From Ceratothoa steindachneri (taxonomy: Eukaryota; Arthropoda; Malacostraca; Isopoda; Cymothoidae), in NCBI GenBank assembly GCA_963969495.1, contig OZ018321.1, forward strand, positions 102,983,578-103,047,577: a DNA stretch of 64,000 nt, written 5' to 3'. Positions 35,874 through 47,649 of this stretch are shown one piece after another; position 1 is the first letter of the stretch, and each line of letters begins with the position of its first letter. The translations under genes and the position numbers were made by a program. The notes beneath the pieces were generated by a model, which ran no database searches, was not told where the DNA came from, and saw only the letters and a list, made by a program, of their open reading frames with translations.

Positions 35874-38800
35874 CAGTGGTGCCCAAACTTTTTCTGATCT
35901 TTACCCACTTTTCATATATGAGCCTTATCCATGGCCCCCCTCCCCAATCCATATCTTGTGACAACAGTGACTGTCTGTAGTCCTACATTTATTTAGGTCT
36001 ATTATGAAAAACTCCTGCGATACCTGTAATTTTATTCATTCAACCCCATATTTTTTCTTTTCTTAAATATTGAGTCATGGAAACTTGTAATTTACTTTTG
36101 GCCAAATCTCAAATAAACATTAAAATTATACTAAAGAAGTAATTTGATGCACACAAAATAATTTTTAGAATTTGAGAATAGGCCTACCTGTAATTAAAAC
36201 TAATAATTTCCAAAAACCTTTCTCCAATATACAAAAGTAGAAAAAATAAATTTCACTGCATAAAAAAGTGTAATCAAAGACAATCTTATCGTTTATTTAC
36301 TGACAAATTTAATAATTCTGAACGAAATCCTATCATAGGGAGTCATTAATAACAAAACCAAGACCTTTAGTGGAAACATCAACTTCTCTTCTCCCAGCAA
36401 GAACCTTCATGGGCAAGTTTGTTAGTTCAAACCACAATTAAACTTAATGTGAAGGGTGATGTTAAAAGCCATCGACCAGCATCTTAATTCTTGGCCTTGT
36501 TTCACTCAAAGCACATCGTAGGTCATGCTTCACATCAAGTCTATTGCGATATTTTGATTTGATATACAAAAATTGAGAGAATGCAACCTCACAGGAATAA
36601 GTTGATGCAAAGGGTAGTAATTGGCGGAAAGCTAAGTTACATCAGTTTGGGTATGAATCTGCCATTGATGACCAAAATAAAGTGAGAGATTCCGTTTCAA
36701 ACTTCATTTTGGCTCCTGTATCTTCCTGAAGTGTCAGCAGTTCAGTCTGGCCATCATCATTATCATCAAGTAAGCATGTCCCTGGAGCAGTGAAGGGAAA
36801 CCTTACTACCCGTGAGGTTTGGCTTTGGATATCTGGGAAGTACCTTTTAAATTCTTCCACTAAGGCTTCAAGATGTTGAACAATCAAGTTCTTTGTAGCA
36901 GTATCACACTCCTCTGCAATGTCTGACACTGTTTCCAGCATTGCCAAGTTTCCCATTCCAACTTTCCGCCTCCAATTTTCCATCTTACGAATGAAAGCTT
37001 AATTTTGTCCACAAAATCGATTATCAAAGTTCCTTTCCCTTGAAGTTCAAGGTTGAGTGTGTTCAACTGTTTAAATATGTCAACAAGGTAGGCTAGCTGT
37101 ATTTCGAAAGCCATATACAGACCATGCTGACAACAAATCTTGCTTGTCCTGTAACTCAAGGAATAGTCTGATCTCTTCTTTGAGCTCAAATACACGCTGA
37201 ACTACATTTCCTTTGGATAGCCAGCGAACTGCTGTATGAAATATGAGGATTTCATGAGCTGCATTCATATCACGGCAGAGTTTCTTGAAAAGGCGTGTGT
37301 TAAGAGCACTACCTTTTACAAAGTTAGCTGTATTTATAATGGTATTCAGGCTTTTCTATAATTCTGAGGGTAAGGTTTTTGAAGCGAGAGCTTGCCTGTG
37401 GATCATGCAGTGGAGAGAAATAGCATTTGGTGATTTCTGTATAACTCTTGAAACAAAACTTGCCCCAGTCAAGACCATTTGCTTCAAAGAATTCTGAAAG
37501 TTTCTGCATTACATCTTCACCTTTTGTAGATTGCTCGAGAGTTTTACAAAACAAAAATTCTTCCTTCATATTCTCACCATGAACATAACTAACAAAATCC
37601 ATGAGTTGTGAGCAGGACTGGACGTTAGTGGACTCGTCGAGTTGAATACTGAATAATCCAGCTTCTTTAACTTTTTGTATCACCTGTTCTTTGATATCAT
37701 CTGACATAAGAGATTTTCGGCGTTGCACTGTATTATTTGAAAGAGAAATAGCACTCAGCTTTCTAGCACTTTTTTGCCCAAAACAAGCTTGACCATAGTT
37801 TTGACACATGGCAAACTTAATTCCTCCCCAATGGTGTGAGGTTTCTTTTTCTTTGCTATTTCAAGGGATACCAAAAATGATGCCTCGACTAATGCAGCAT
37901 TTTGTTGGTGAATGGAACCGCTGGCACAGAGTTGTTATCTCTTCATATTCAATTCCTGTTGATCAAAGAAAGAACGATCCTTGCCAAAATGTTGAGAATG
38001 TGTAGTTACCAGGTGTAATTTAAGCTTGCTAGGCTTCAGTGATTCAGCGGAAAGTATTTTGTGACAAATCACACACTGTGGCTTCACTACACCGTTATCA
38101 TTAATGCTTGTAAATCCAAAATCCAGATAGCTGTCATCGTTTCTTGTTAGAAGCCATCACGGAGGAATCTGAAGCTGAAAGAAATGCTGCTGTAGCTAAA
38201 TGACATTACTCATAATAAGCCTACAAAAGGTCAATATGAAGCTTCATAATACATGAATATTTGGTATGTAGTGGACTACCCATGAGAGGGAAGATTATTG
38301 CAATTGATTTGTGTTTATATTTTTGTTTTTATATTTAACATAATGTCTTTGGTATTCGAGTGGACTACCCTATGAGAGGGTAGATTATTGCAGATGTTAG
38401 CTAATTTGACTTTGCTATTTGACCAGAAAATAGCATTCATTAACTTACTTTACCAATCACTTTTTTTCCAAAAGCAGATGACCTCGATAGGCCCTAGCCT
38501 AGTGGCTTTTTATTATCTGAACTTTCCTAATGTTCTAATTTTCTAAAAGAGTGAAACCTTCTTTAAACAACATTTTCAAGTGGTTCATAACAATAAGAAG
38601 TTGGAAAGAAATAAAATTTCAGGTTACCAAACTCTCAAAAAAACAAAAACATTTCATGGATTGGGAAAAAATACAACAGATATTTTTTCCTTCTTCATAA
38701 TACAATTCATGATGCAAAGCTTTCTTACAATTATTAAATTGGTATTGATGGTGGCTTAAGCCCCAATAACACTAAAATTGGCGCAAACGGATTATTTATG

Positions 38801-39255
38801 AGAGCCACACACACTCACAAACTGTTTGCTTTTTTAACTGTGGCCTCTAAAGTGGGACTGTGGACTGGTTGATACTCAAGATTCAAGACTAGGTTCTCAT
38901 TCGGAAACCATAGCATAGGAAGTATTAAATAAGTTATTGAGTGAAAATTGTTTGATATCGAAATGCATCCTAATGAATTATTTGATCAAAAACACAAAAT
39001 CATATATATATAAATGAAATTACACTGAATAAAGAAAGAATTAGGCATATTACTCATGCGTCTGGTAGCAAGGCATTGTTCAAACGTATACCGAGTACAG
39101 ACGCGCCTGTTCCTCTGGCTGGCTCAGCTGCTGACTGGCTGTTCTAGTGTTGTAGGGCTTGGGATTTTTATGTGTACATAACCTCAGCTTGTAGCCCCCT
39201 AAATTTTGCTGTATGGCCCACCAGGGGGCCATGGCCTCCAGTTTGGGAATCTAAG
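35874..39255 (-). mobile_element. complete hAT transposon (3,382 bp) with TSD
   Basis: The left end is cagtggtgcccaaacttttt; the right end, reverse-complemented, is cttagattcccaaactgg. Both share tcccaaact/gcccaaact cores in equivalent positions. The flanking 8-mers are atttaaag (35,866-35,873) and atttatag (39,256-39,263), matching at 7 of 8. That is the expected hAT target-site duplication. A further subterminal similarity is ccatggcccccct near 35,930 against its inverse near 39,215-39,235. The single gene inside lies on the minus strand. An 89-bp-spaced duplication of a gtggactaccc.atgagaggg segment occurs at 38,271 and 38,360. Confidence 0.85.
36470..38150 (-). pseudogene. hAT transposase with BED zinc finger
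   Basis: From right to left on the minus strand: a BED finger (about 38,130-38,010) reading QCVICHKILSAESLKPSKLK then LHLVTTH, giving the C-x2-C and H residues; then 37,809-37,324 with AGLFSIQLDESTNVQSCSQL, holding the first catalytic Asp (LDEST). Next is a block reading HTAVRWLSKGNVVQRVFELK (37,268-37,180), the conserved hAT/ZBED5-SCAND3 segment, then LQGKGTLIIDFVDKIKLSF, then 36,983-36,642. The C-terminal dimerisation domain lies at 36,620-36,470 and reads STYSCEVAFSQFLYIKSKYR. Length and order fit a full-length transposase. Frameshifts near 37,990, 37,330 and 36,980, plus stops, make this copy inactive. Domesticated ZBED host genes share this layout, but the element's ends and duplication show it is a transposon. 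Confidence 0.88.
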
Positions 39256-39264
39256 ATTTATAGG

Positions 39265-39950
39265 ATGTTTAATGATAGAGTTATCTCAACTAACATCGTC
39301 ACTAACCAAACACGCTTTACGTGCCAACCCGAACTTTCTCCGCTAAGAATTCGAAGGTATCAGCGTCAATGGTACGTTGTACTTTTAACAACGTTTAGAG
39401 CTTTTCCTAAGACCGACCTACAGCGTACCGTGTAATGGTTTCTTCCTCAAATGAGGCCACCAAAGTTCTTTTAAGATAGAACCGGGATGAGGCAATATCC
39501 TTGAGTGGAATTACCGAGGCCTCCATGTTAACTGGGAGGATCTGTGCAGGGTTATCAAATACAACCCCTTTTAGCTGTCTCCTTTCAGGAGACCATGTCG
39601 GTTGCATCCCACTTGCCCACGATTCAGATTAACAACTGTTTCATGAGCCATTTATATGAGATGGGGTCAGAAGAAGAGGGTACGTAATTTATACCCTATC
39701 TGATATTTCCGTTCTTTCTTTGGATATCAATACATATCTCGGGGCGGTAGGAGTCCTGTTCCATCCTGATAGGAGAAATTTACTTGTATCTCGATTTAAC
39801 TATCAGGTGTTTTCGATAAGGAGGAGTTCTGTTCTATCTTACTAGGGTAGCCGAGGCGTTTTTTCCTTATAGTAGATCTGAACGGTAGACATCCCGATTG
39901 AGTGGACTACATGATCAATCTTAATTGCTAGAATTTCCCCAAATAGGTTG
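39265..39950. other. no recognisable gene
   Basis: Sequence to the right of the hAT target duplication. Frames at 39,172-39,435 and 39,607-39,407 show no motif. Confidence 0.45.
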
Positions 39951-39954
39951 GAGA

Positions 39955-40580
39955 GCGGTGTCCTTTATTGAAAAGCATTCACATATCAGTTTCCTCTAAC
40001 CTTTTCGTTTCCCTACCTTGACCTTTTCCTTTATTCTTCCAATGCACACGCAGACTTTTGTGATGGGTCGCTGACCTTTATAAAAGCGATCACTATCATA
40101 TTCAAATATCCTTTGTCGGGCCGCTGTTGCTTGAAATGCCACTTTGTTGGTGTTTGGACTGTGAATGGTATCGCACATTCGAGGAAATTACTAACTTTTC
40201 CATCTCAATCGATGAGTCAAACTCGGTTAATGAGCCCTTTTAATTCTTCTGCTGCACTCTCATCACCGCGGTGTCCTTTATTGAAAAGCATTCACATATC
40301 AGTTTCCTCTAACCTTTTCGTTTCCCTACCTTGACCTTTTCCTTTATTCTTCCAATGCACACGCAGACTTTTGTGATGGGTCGCTGACCTTTATAAAAGC
40401 GATCACTATCATATTCAAATATCCTTTGTCGGGCCGCTGTTGCTTGAAATGCCACTTTGTTGGTGTTTGGACTGTGAATGGTATCGCACATTCGAGGAAA
40501 TTACTAACTTTTCCATCTCAATCGATGAGTCAAACTCGGTTAATGAGCCCTTTTAATTCTTCTGCTGCACTCTCATCACC
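39955..40580. repeat. 313-bp tandem duplication, no difference seen
   Basis: Units 39,955-40,267 and 40,268-40,580 read identically by eye over their whole length. The same 60-codon minus-strand frame appears in both (40,178-39,996 and 40,491-40,309). The junction carries gc at both borders. The duplicated segment has no recognised coding content. It is either a very recent duplication or a sequence-assembly artefact. Confidence 0.95.
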
Positions 40581-40589
40581 GCCTGCCTA

Positions 40590-42990
40590 GCCTCTATTCC
40601 TCGAACGTGTGGCCGTTTTACTCTAAGTACCATCCACAGGATTTACCCCTGTCTCAGAGTTCTTGTAAAAAGTCAAGAGGGCTGAAAGTAAGTTCATACA
40701 GGCTATCCCTACCCGCTCATGGGGCCGTAGTAAAGTTTTAGCGACCCCTTTATCCATTTGAGATGCAGCTCTACCACCATTTCAAAGCACGTCGCTTGGT
40801 CAATGAAAGCCACTGATTAGACTTCACATCAAGAGATAGTAACGTTTCAATAATCTATACGTCCTACTTTTACACTTAGGTTAACGAGGGTTACTCTTTC
40901 TGTTAGCTGTGTTTAACAGGAATTGGTCGGAGGGTGCCTCCCTAGCTTCCTAGCAACTAGCTACACTGTTTTCTTTCCGCATGCCGAGAGAGAGACAAAT
41001 CCATCCCAGTTTTTATCTGCCTGATTTCTAGAACCTGTTTTAGGTGCAAGTTGATATAGACATTGATAAATGTCAGGGTTCATTTATTTCCTGAACAATT
41101 GTGGTCACTTGTCTTCTCGATTGTGCGGCTTTCGTAAAGTTACACTCCACGAAAGATGATTTACCCTCATAGGAGAATGCCATCTGTGAGATTTCTCTCT
41201 GTTGAGAGCATCCTCCTACGCTATTTCCTTATTTGTGATAAGGGCTGTGATTCCGTGTGGCGATATGGTATCCTAGAGCTACCCCATTTATGGGGGTGAG
41301 AGGACGCCTTCTCATTTTTATGTTTGAGTTGTTACAAGATTGTCGATTCCACGTAAGTGTGGTGGAGAGTCCTCACTGTGCTCATGAGGCAAAATGAAGC
41401 TATCACAAAAGCATTTGTCCTTAACGTCACTCTCTTTGCAGTGAGCATTCGTGGTGTCACTTCGGTGCTGCCGAAATGCGTCCTCGCAACGCTCTACATA
41501 AATCACTTTTTTTATCGCCTTTGGCACCTCTTGCAATACTTGCAAGTTATCTAAATCATTTGACATAATAATACAATTTAATACAAACCAAATTGGTTGT
41601 CATGGCAATTATTAAGCGTAAAATTCAATGCTTTAATTGTACGTAGAGAGCTTGCCTCGGCTGAAAGGAGGCAGGAATTAAAATATGTAGTATTTTTGCT
41701 TGATCGCATAATTTGTTATGAAATAAGACTTACACGTGTCCAACATTATTTTTTATTGCTTGAAGCGAAACAAAACATTTTTTTCAACAATTATATTCAA
41801 TAAATGCCGATTTTATTTACGCCACAACACAACCTCTGATCCTTATAAATAGCTGATTTTAAGGGTTATTTTTTCCCTGGTTTAGACGACCGCACAACTT
41901 TTTGTGTAAGTTTTACTTTTAGGTGACCTTGGTAAGCGTTGCTGAGCTGTTACCTTATCAATCTAGCTAGGTAATTTTGTTTTTTTGTACTTTAAGGGAA
42001 TTAAAGCTAAAATTTGAATTGTGTGTTTCTTGTGACTATTTAATTAACTAAAGTTAATTTAAATTGTTATTGTTAATTCCTCCCCGGGAGCAGATTGGAT
42101 CGCTGTTCCCTCCGACCGCTTGGAAGATGGAGGGAGAAAGCTTGGATCCTACAGCTTGCGCTATAGAACCCGCCAACGTTACTACAAAGTGGGGCTGCGC
42201 TTCCTTTGAGGCTCTCCTGAGGGACCAGGTTAGAATGGATGGAAGCTGTTGCAAGCTGTGGGAATTAAATAACACCCCCTTGCGCTAACGGTCCATGCAA
42301 TAGCTAGAAAGTGGATGTTCTATTTCAACTTAACCTCACCTGAAATACATACAAGTGGGTTGGTCCAACTCCAGGATTGTATCATTTCCACTTGGAAAAG
42401 ACCACTGTGCTTTTTATGTCTTGCACTACAGGATGGCTAGAATAAAAAAAAAACAAGGTGAATCATATATAAAAAGGTGTTAGGCACAATGAGTCTCGCG
42501 ATCGTACATCTCAAAATTGTGCTACGGTTCCATAGTATCAAAGGCCTCAAAGAAGAGGAAGAGCGGCACTTTTGGTGTTTACATCCGAGATGTCCTACAG
42601 AATTCTACGTACCCAAAATAATTATACTATAAACCTATTTTATTGTTTTTATTTTTTATAACCAAAGGTTCGGTTTCCACCTCAATATCGAATGCTACTC
42701 TTGCATCCATACTATCCATATTAAACAACTGGATGTTTTTTAATACTGTACCGTCCATCTGGCGACTACTTACATGGGCATAGGTCAAAGACCTAATTTC
42801 GAGCCTAACACTTGGTTGCATTAAGATAAAAATAAGTTCCCCCCCCCTCTAAACAACTAAAGCAAAAAAAAAAGACAAAACAAAAGCAAGATGAAGGAAG
42901 CACGCTCCGGCGTTGGGATAGGATGGGGGGGGGGCCTCCCCTCCGGCGTAGGGGGGTACGTAACTCCTGGATAAAAGTACATATGTAACC
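40590..42990. other. no recognisable gene
   Basis: Frames up to 82 codons without motifs. A run of nine C lies at 42,840-42,850 and a G-run near 42,925-42,935. Confidence 0.45.
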
Positions 42991-42997
42991 CCCCCTT

Positions 42998-43060
42998 CAG
43001 TGGTGGATTAACCCTATAAGCAAAATAAGCACGTGCTTAGGGCATCCAAGGATTTCTTTA
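42998..43060 (+). mobile_element. hAT-type left end
   Basis: cagtggtggattaaccctat, followed by a gcacgtgcttagggc segment, is a form I associate with termini of ZMYM1-type hAT elements. No transposase of matching orientation directly follows, so the element is truncated or non-autonomous. Confidence 0.5.
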
Positions 43061-43633
43061 GAGCCAAATTTGCCATTTAAATTATTAAATTTATTGCTAT
43101 TTTCAAAATTTACTGAAAAATGAATAAGTTCTGTTCATAAAGCGTTCTCTCCTGCGCCATGCTTATCCTGCAAACTAAAGTATACTTTGCTTGCAGCTTA
43201 GAAGTTATACAAGTTTTGAACAAGTCTACTACGCGTTTGAAACAGCGCAAGTGACGGGTAGTAGCTCTAAGTTCTTAGTTAGTTGTCAATGCCAACTGTC
43301 ACTGATGTTAATTGCATGTGCATTCATTACCTCATTCTTGCCTTTAAGTTTCTTAATGAGTCATCCAATAGCACACTCAGCTCTGTATGTTTAATCTATT
43401 AATTTCTAAGTAGGTTTTATATATTTTGAATGTGTTTAACGTGGATATCTTTTAAGGGGATGGTTTCGGTAAAAAATGCTAACTTTGTTATTATTATAGC
43501 TAGAATAATTAGATTTGTACGAACTTAGAATTGAAATACGAATGGAACTTCTTCATGTGAACCTTTCCTATTACTCGACAAGAAACCGAGACATTTTGAA
43601 AAGAATACACGAAAAAAACTCGCCATTCTAGCG

Positions 43634-43860
43634 GGTATTTTGAAATCATAACTATTTGGCCCATTCCAATGAAATTTGAAACCCTTATGTTGTTTTAAAT
43701 TCTCTTTCGAATGAAATAATTGACAACGTCCTCCCAAGTTTATTTAGCCCGGGATTTTTCTTTTAGGAATAACATCGTAACTATTCGGCTGATTCTAACG
43801 GAATTTGAAACCCTTATGTTTTTTTACATTCTCTTTCGAATTATATAATTGCTCAGGTAC
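43634..43860. repeat. diverged tandem duplication of about 100 bp
   Basis: The blocks at 43,634-43,735 and 43,773-43,860 share gaaatttgaaacccttatgt and attctctttcgaat with several substitutions. The second block leads directly into repeat copy C. Confidence 0.8.
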
Positions 43861-43864
43861 TTCC

Positions 43865-43938
43865 AAGGTTAGTCCGGGACTTATTGAAAGTTTTGAAGGT
43901 CGTAAGGTCATAAATCAGAATAAGTGAGAGCACGCAAC
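43865..43938 (+). repeat. interspersed repeat family, copy C
   Basis: Reads aaggttagtccgggacttat, tttgaaggtcgtaaggtcat and atcagaataa.tgagagcac. Relative to copies A and B it lacks the middle block with ctaactatgggtcg, apparently deleted between short gaaag/aaag repeats. Confidence 0.85.
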
Positions 43939-44059
43939 CTTTTGCTCAACAGACCTTGTTGGAAAATGTTATTATTCGGGAAAGGTCATTGTCGGAAGAG
44001 GAGTAGTATTCTAGTAAAGAAACCTCTTTGAAGTTTTGGTTGAGAATGGTATTGCTTTT

Positions 44060-45415
44060 ATGATTGATTAATTCTATTTATAGGCCTTTTGGAGCCTGAT
44101 GAACATCTGAACAAAATCGATTTGAAAAAGCGTGAAATCCGCGTCTTTTGACTTAAAATCTTGAAATCTGTAATTGACTTATGAACATGGGGCTGCTATC
44201 TCTTCAGCATAGGAAATGCATTCTTTATTCGTGTGACTTGCTAATGTTGGAAAGTGGCACATATCACCTCCCTCAACTGTCTTTCCCAAAGCTGAAGTTT
44301 ACTTTGAAAAGGTTTAATATGAGAATAAAGTTCGTGAACTAACTGATTTTGAGTTTGCAGTTTTTGATTGACCTCCTTCAAATGCGACGTAATATCAAGG
44401 AAAATGCAAGATCACGATTCCAGTCATTATTTCCAATTTCTGGAACAGATTTACCTTTCATTTCCATGAGCATACAAATTTCCTCTTTAAGATTACAAAA
44501 GCGCTGAAGCATTTTCCCTTGGCTTAGCTAACGAACTTCATAGTAATACACCAGTGTTCCATATTCATTCTCAAGTTCTTCAATAAGCACTTTAAACTGG
44601 TGATTGCTGAACCCTTTCAATTTTATGAAATTAATGCGCGACACAACTACCTTCATTACATTTGCAAATTTAAGATATTTGGCACACGAATTTTCCTGGT
44701 GTATCAAAGAGTGAAAGGAAATAACATCTTTTTCTTCCAAGTTAAGAGAATTTAGCTCAGATGTGATTTTAGAATTTCGGCCTACCTTACTTCAGAGCAT
44801 CGCTGGAGCCTCATCTGTCGGCATGCTTCCGAGCTATTAAAATAAAGGTTAAATTTCTTCATGGATGACTTCAGTTCATTGAAAATATCATGATCTGTCG
44901 TTGTATCCTTCATATTACGAATTCAAAGCATTTCTTTAATCACAGAAAATATGTTATCAATTACGCGAATAAAAATTGTCAGCTGAGTAGTATCCGATAT
45001 GTCAGTGCTTTCGTCGAGGGCCAACGAAAATATCTCAAACTTGGAAACTTGCACTGCTAAGCTTTTTTCAATATCTTCAGGAATGTCTTCAATTCGTCAC
45101 GTAACAGTTCTTCGAAACAAACTAATATCATCAAACTCTTTCTTCTTCTCTGGATACAATACCCTCAAAACTCACCATCTGAATAGCTTTTCGAATGCTT
45201 GGCAAAAATTTCAGACGTTTTCTGTCTTTTTGACAAAATGTTGTCATCTTTTATTCTGCTAAATAATTTTTCTACTTTTTCTTTCGAAATTCTCCCGTAT
45301 GTTTCTCATATTCAGGATGCTTAGTATTATAATGACTCTTGATGTTATATTCTTTAGGAACAGCAACCATACCAGAACACATTAGGTACACTGGGTTATT
45401 GTTGCATTCAATAAA
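44060..45415 (-). pseudogene. hAT transposase, GTF2IRD2-like
   Basis: Minus strand, N to C: a degraded finger region (45,400-45,300) reading VYLMCSGMVAVPKEYNIKSH then YNTKHPEYEKHTGEF; middle blocks with a conserved D in the SDISDTTQLTIF-like region near 45,010; then 44,740-44,528 with FHSLIHQENSCAKYLKFANV and QFKVLIEELENEYGTLVYYY. Further left lie LCNLKEEICMLMEMK-like and HIKPFQSKLQLWERQL. These are the landmarks of GTF2IRD2/EPM2AIP1-type hAT transposases. Stops and frameshifts break it between blocks. The C-terminal dimerisation domain is missing: homology stops near 44,060, close to repeat copy C, suggesting truncation there. Confidence 0.8.
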
Positions 45416-45771
45416 AAATAATCATTTGTCCACCGTTCCTGAAACACTTTCGTATGATCTTTAATTTTAGGAAGACATTATAATTGAAAGGCCTAGTTCT
45501 GCAAATTTTAAGAATCAGTCAAACTTTAGGAAGTGCACAAACAGACAAGAAGCAGCAGACAAAAAGTTACTGTCAATCCATAACGCACAATTTTAAGACT
45601 GCCAGTGGGTGATGAGAGAAGTCCATTTGAAACCATTGGTAATTGATTAGAGTTACCAATTAGTGTTGGAAGATATGAAATTATGTAAATACACATGCAT
45701 AAACAAAATAAATTTTTATGATGCGAACTAATTCAGATTTTTAAGTAGACGCTGAATTGTTACCTTATATT

Positions 45772-45815
45772 CAGTGGCGGCTCGTAGCTAAAGTTAGTGG
45801 GGGGGATGCATCAGA
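45772..45815 (+). mobile_element. hAT-type left end (CAGTGGCGGCTCGT)
   Basis: cagtggcggctcgtagctaa is a form typical of hAT termini that flank ZMYM1-like transposases. The fragment at 45,970-46,300 on the minus strand has the matching orientation, with its C-terminus toward this end. The pair is therefore likely one truncated element. Confidence 0.6.
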
Positions 45816-45969
45816 AATTTTATAGCATTGTTTTAAAAAAAACTTTGCTGGTTTCAGTCCTCCTATCAAGCTATGTTGCTTCTCCGGTGGATGTCAGCCA
45901 GGGCAAGCCCCAACTTCTAACCATGATGCCAAGTCAACGGTGGTAACCTGCCTAGTAAATACATAGTGT

Positions 45970-46300
45970 CAGCTTAAAAATAATCAAGATAGAGATTTTG
46001 ACTGCAGTGTTCTGCCTCTGATGTAATTATAGGAATTGTCAAGAGGATTTTTATCAGTTTCGTAATTTCACTGGGAACATCATCTAGACTATTTTCCAAG
46101 ATAAATTTCAGCAGCTCAATTAATTAGCAATATTCATGAATATCGGACCTACAATAGAATACTTTAAGTTCAGTTTCAAGCTTTTCCTTCTCAACCGCGA
46201 ATATATACTATATATCACTTGCAGTAATTAAGGCGCGGAAATGTCTAATTATGTTGTCATAGCTAAAAATAGATTGGGAGAAATCTTGTCATTGATAGCT
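45970..46300 (-). pseudogene. ZMYM1-like hAT transposase, C-terminal fragment
   Basis: The minus strand reads YDNIIRHFRALITASDI, then VEKEKLETELKVFYCRSD, then LIELLKFILENSLDDVPSEI, then KLIKILLTIPIITSEAEHCS. The last block corresponds to the 'LLL.IPVTTATAERSFS' segment of the hAT dimerisation domain in ZMYM1/TTF-type transposases. Its key AERSFS has decayed to SEAEHCS. One stop follows IHEYC. The N-terminal two thirds are absent. Confidence 0.65.
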
Positions 46301-46651
46301 TGTTTTGAACTGAAAAAATAATGCTTGTGTGCGGTGTGGAGTTGGTTAGTTTTTAAATTTATGTTTAGACTAGATTATTTTTTTGAGGGAGGGGGGCGTT
46401 TAGTTTGTTTTTAGTAAAGATTCACACAAATGTTCAACATAAGAAAATAAACATTTTTACCAAGGTATATTCATTTTTTTCTGAAGTGTACAGAAAGAAC
46501 TTTGAGTCCCTCCTCAACATGTATTGTAGTACAAAAAAGTCTTACCTTTATTTATTTGGATTGTCCAAAGCTGCAATAACCTTCGTAAAAGCTTCAGATA
46601 AGTCATCATTCTGGTGTGGTGTTGCCGCATATATTTGCATGTGCCATGTCT

Positions 46652-46675
46652 GGTTAGGTTAGGGTAGGTTAGGTA
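46652..46675 (+). repeat. short TTAGG-like run
   Basis: ggttaggttagggtaggttagg contains about four imperfect TTAGG units, the ancestral arthropod telomere repeat. It is interstitial and tiny. Confidence 0.5.
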
Positions 46676-46769
46676 CTGTTGACTTTTACGATAAATATAA
46701 AAATTGGGTAAATAGCGCCATCATATGCAAAGAAAATTAAATAGCGCCATCCTATATGTAGACTGACAA

Positions 46770-46835
46770 AGCCGTAGCACCCGCCTCCCCCCCCCCGGCT
46801 GGGGTGGGGGCCTGGCTCTTAAAGGGGCCCCACTG
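46770..46835 (-). mobile_element. possible hAT right end
   Basis: A G/C-rich segment with ten consecutive C ends in aaaggggccccactg. The reverse complement, cagtggggcccctttaagag, has the CAGTGG start of hAT termini. It could pair with 45,772 (about 9 of the first 14 bases match), but the flanking 8-mers differ, so the pairing is unproven. Confidence 0.35.
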
Positions 46836-46849
46836 TGGCCAAATATTTT

Positions 46850-47430
46850 TATTTTATTAATGAAAATATAAAATTTTCGAATACACATCTTCTGTAATGA
46901 TCTAATTTATCTCTTCCCTTTCAACTGTGTCATCAATAATTAGACCAGAATATTTGTATTGCAGGAATATTGTTATGGGGGGCCCACAATCTTGATTGGG
47001 GGAGAGGGGGGGGTACTAGACATTGTTACGGCTCTGTGTAGACATAATAATGCGTGTGAATCTATTGAAGTAAATTACGATGTCGAATCGGCAAATTCGT
47101 TCCCATCGACGAACTCGGGTTTGAATCATACTCCTACCGCGAAAAAGAATGAAATAAAGTATAGTGTAGTTACATGTATAAAATAATAAGTAAGTTCGTG
47201 TACGATCAACACAAAAGAGTTAAAAATGTTGAATAAACATAGTTTAGAAATCAGTGAGAATATCGAGCGGTAGCAAGAGGGAAAAGGAGAACGCGGGGGA
47301 TGAAAAAGGAAAGATATGAGATAATAATTTTGAATTTTTAAAAATATTCTTTTAGAATTACTCCAGAAAATAATACCCCCCCATTTATGTTTAATTCCCA
47401 TAAAAAATTCGCCCTCTTTTAAAATGATGG
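46850..47430. other. no recognisable gene
   Basis: Contains a gggggagaggggggggta run near 47,000-47,015 and frames under 92 codons without motifs. Confidence 0.45.
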
Positions 47431-47433
47431 GGG

Positions 47434-47500
47434 CAGGGCCGGATTAAGATCCTTAGAAGCCTTAAGCACTAAAATATTTTGGTGCCCCCATACATTTGTA
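47434..47500 (+). mobile_element. left end of ZMYM1-type hAT element
   Basis: cagggccggattaagatcct, followed by ttaagcactaaaatattttg and gtgccccca, is a typical terminus for this hAT group. It lies about 150 bp beyond the C-terminus of the minus-strand transposase at 47,650-49,560, the expected position for that element's 3' end. Confidence 0.65.
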
Positions 47501-47649
47501 ATTCTAATAATAAACAATAATAAACCATAAAATAAAGCTTTATTTATCGAAAATTCGAAACTAAACAAGACTTACAGTAAGAAAGAAAATAATACAGTAT
47601 TTATTTCTGTATGATTCCATTTTATTTATAGTTGAATAATTTTCTCCTA

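Noticed and set aside
36470..38150. Domesticated host ZBED gene
   Set aside because: Terminal inverted ends, 8-bp duplication and multiple frameshifts show a dead transposon rather than a conserved host gene.
39996..40491. Two identical 60-codon minus-strand ORFs as a duplicated gene
   Set aside because: They are a by-product of the 313-bp tandem duplication; the protein has no known similarity that I recognise.
42054..42288. Overlapping 73-74 codon ORFs on both strands
   Set aside because: Mutually antisense frames in a locally GC-richer patch, without motifs or splice signals.
45772..46835. Single complete hAT element from 45,772 to 46,835
   Set aside because: The terminal sequences match only partly and the flanking 8-mers (cttatatt, tggccaaa) do not agree.
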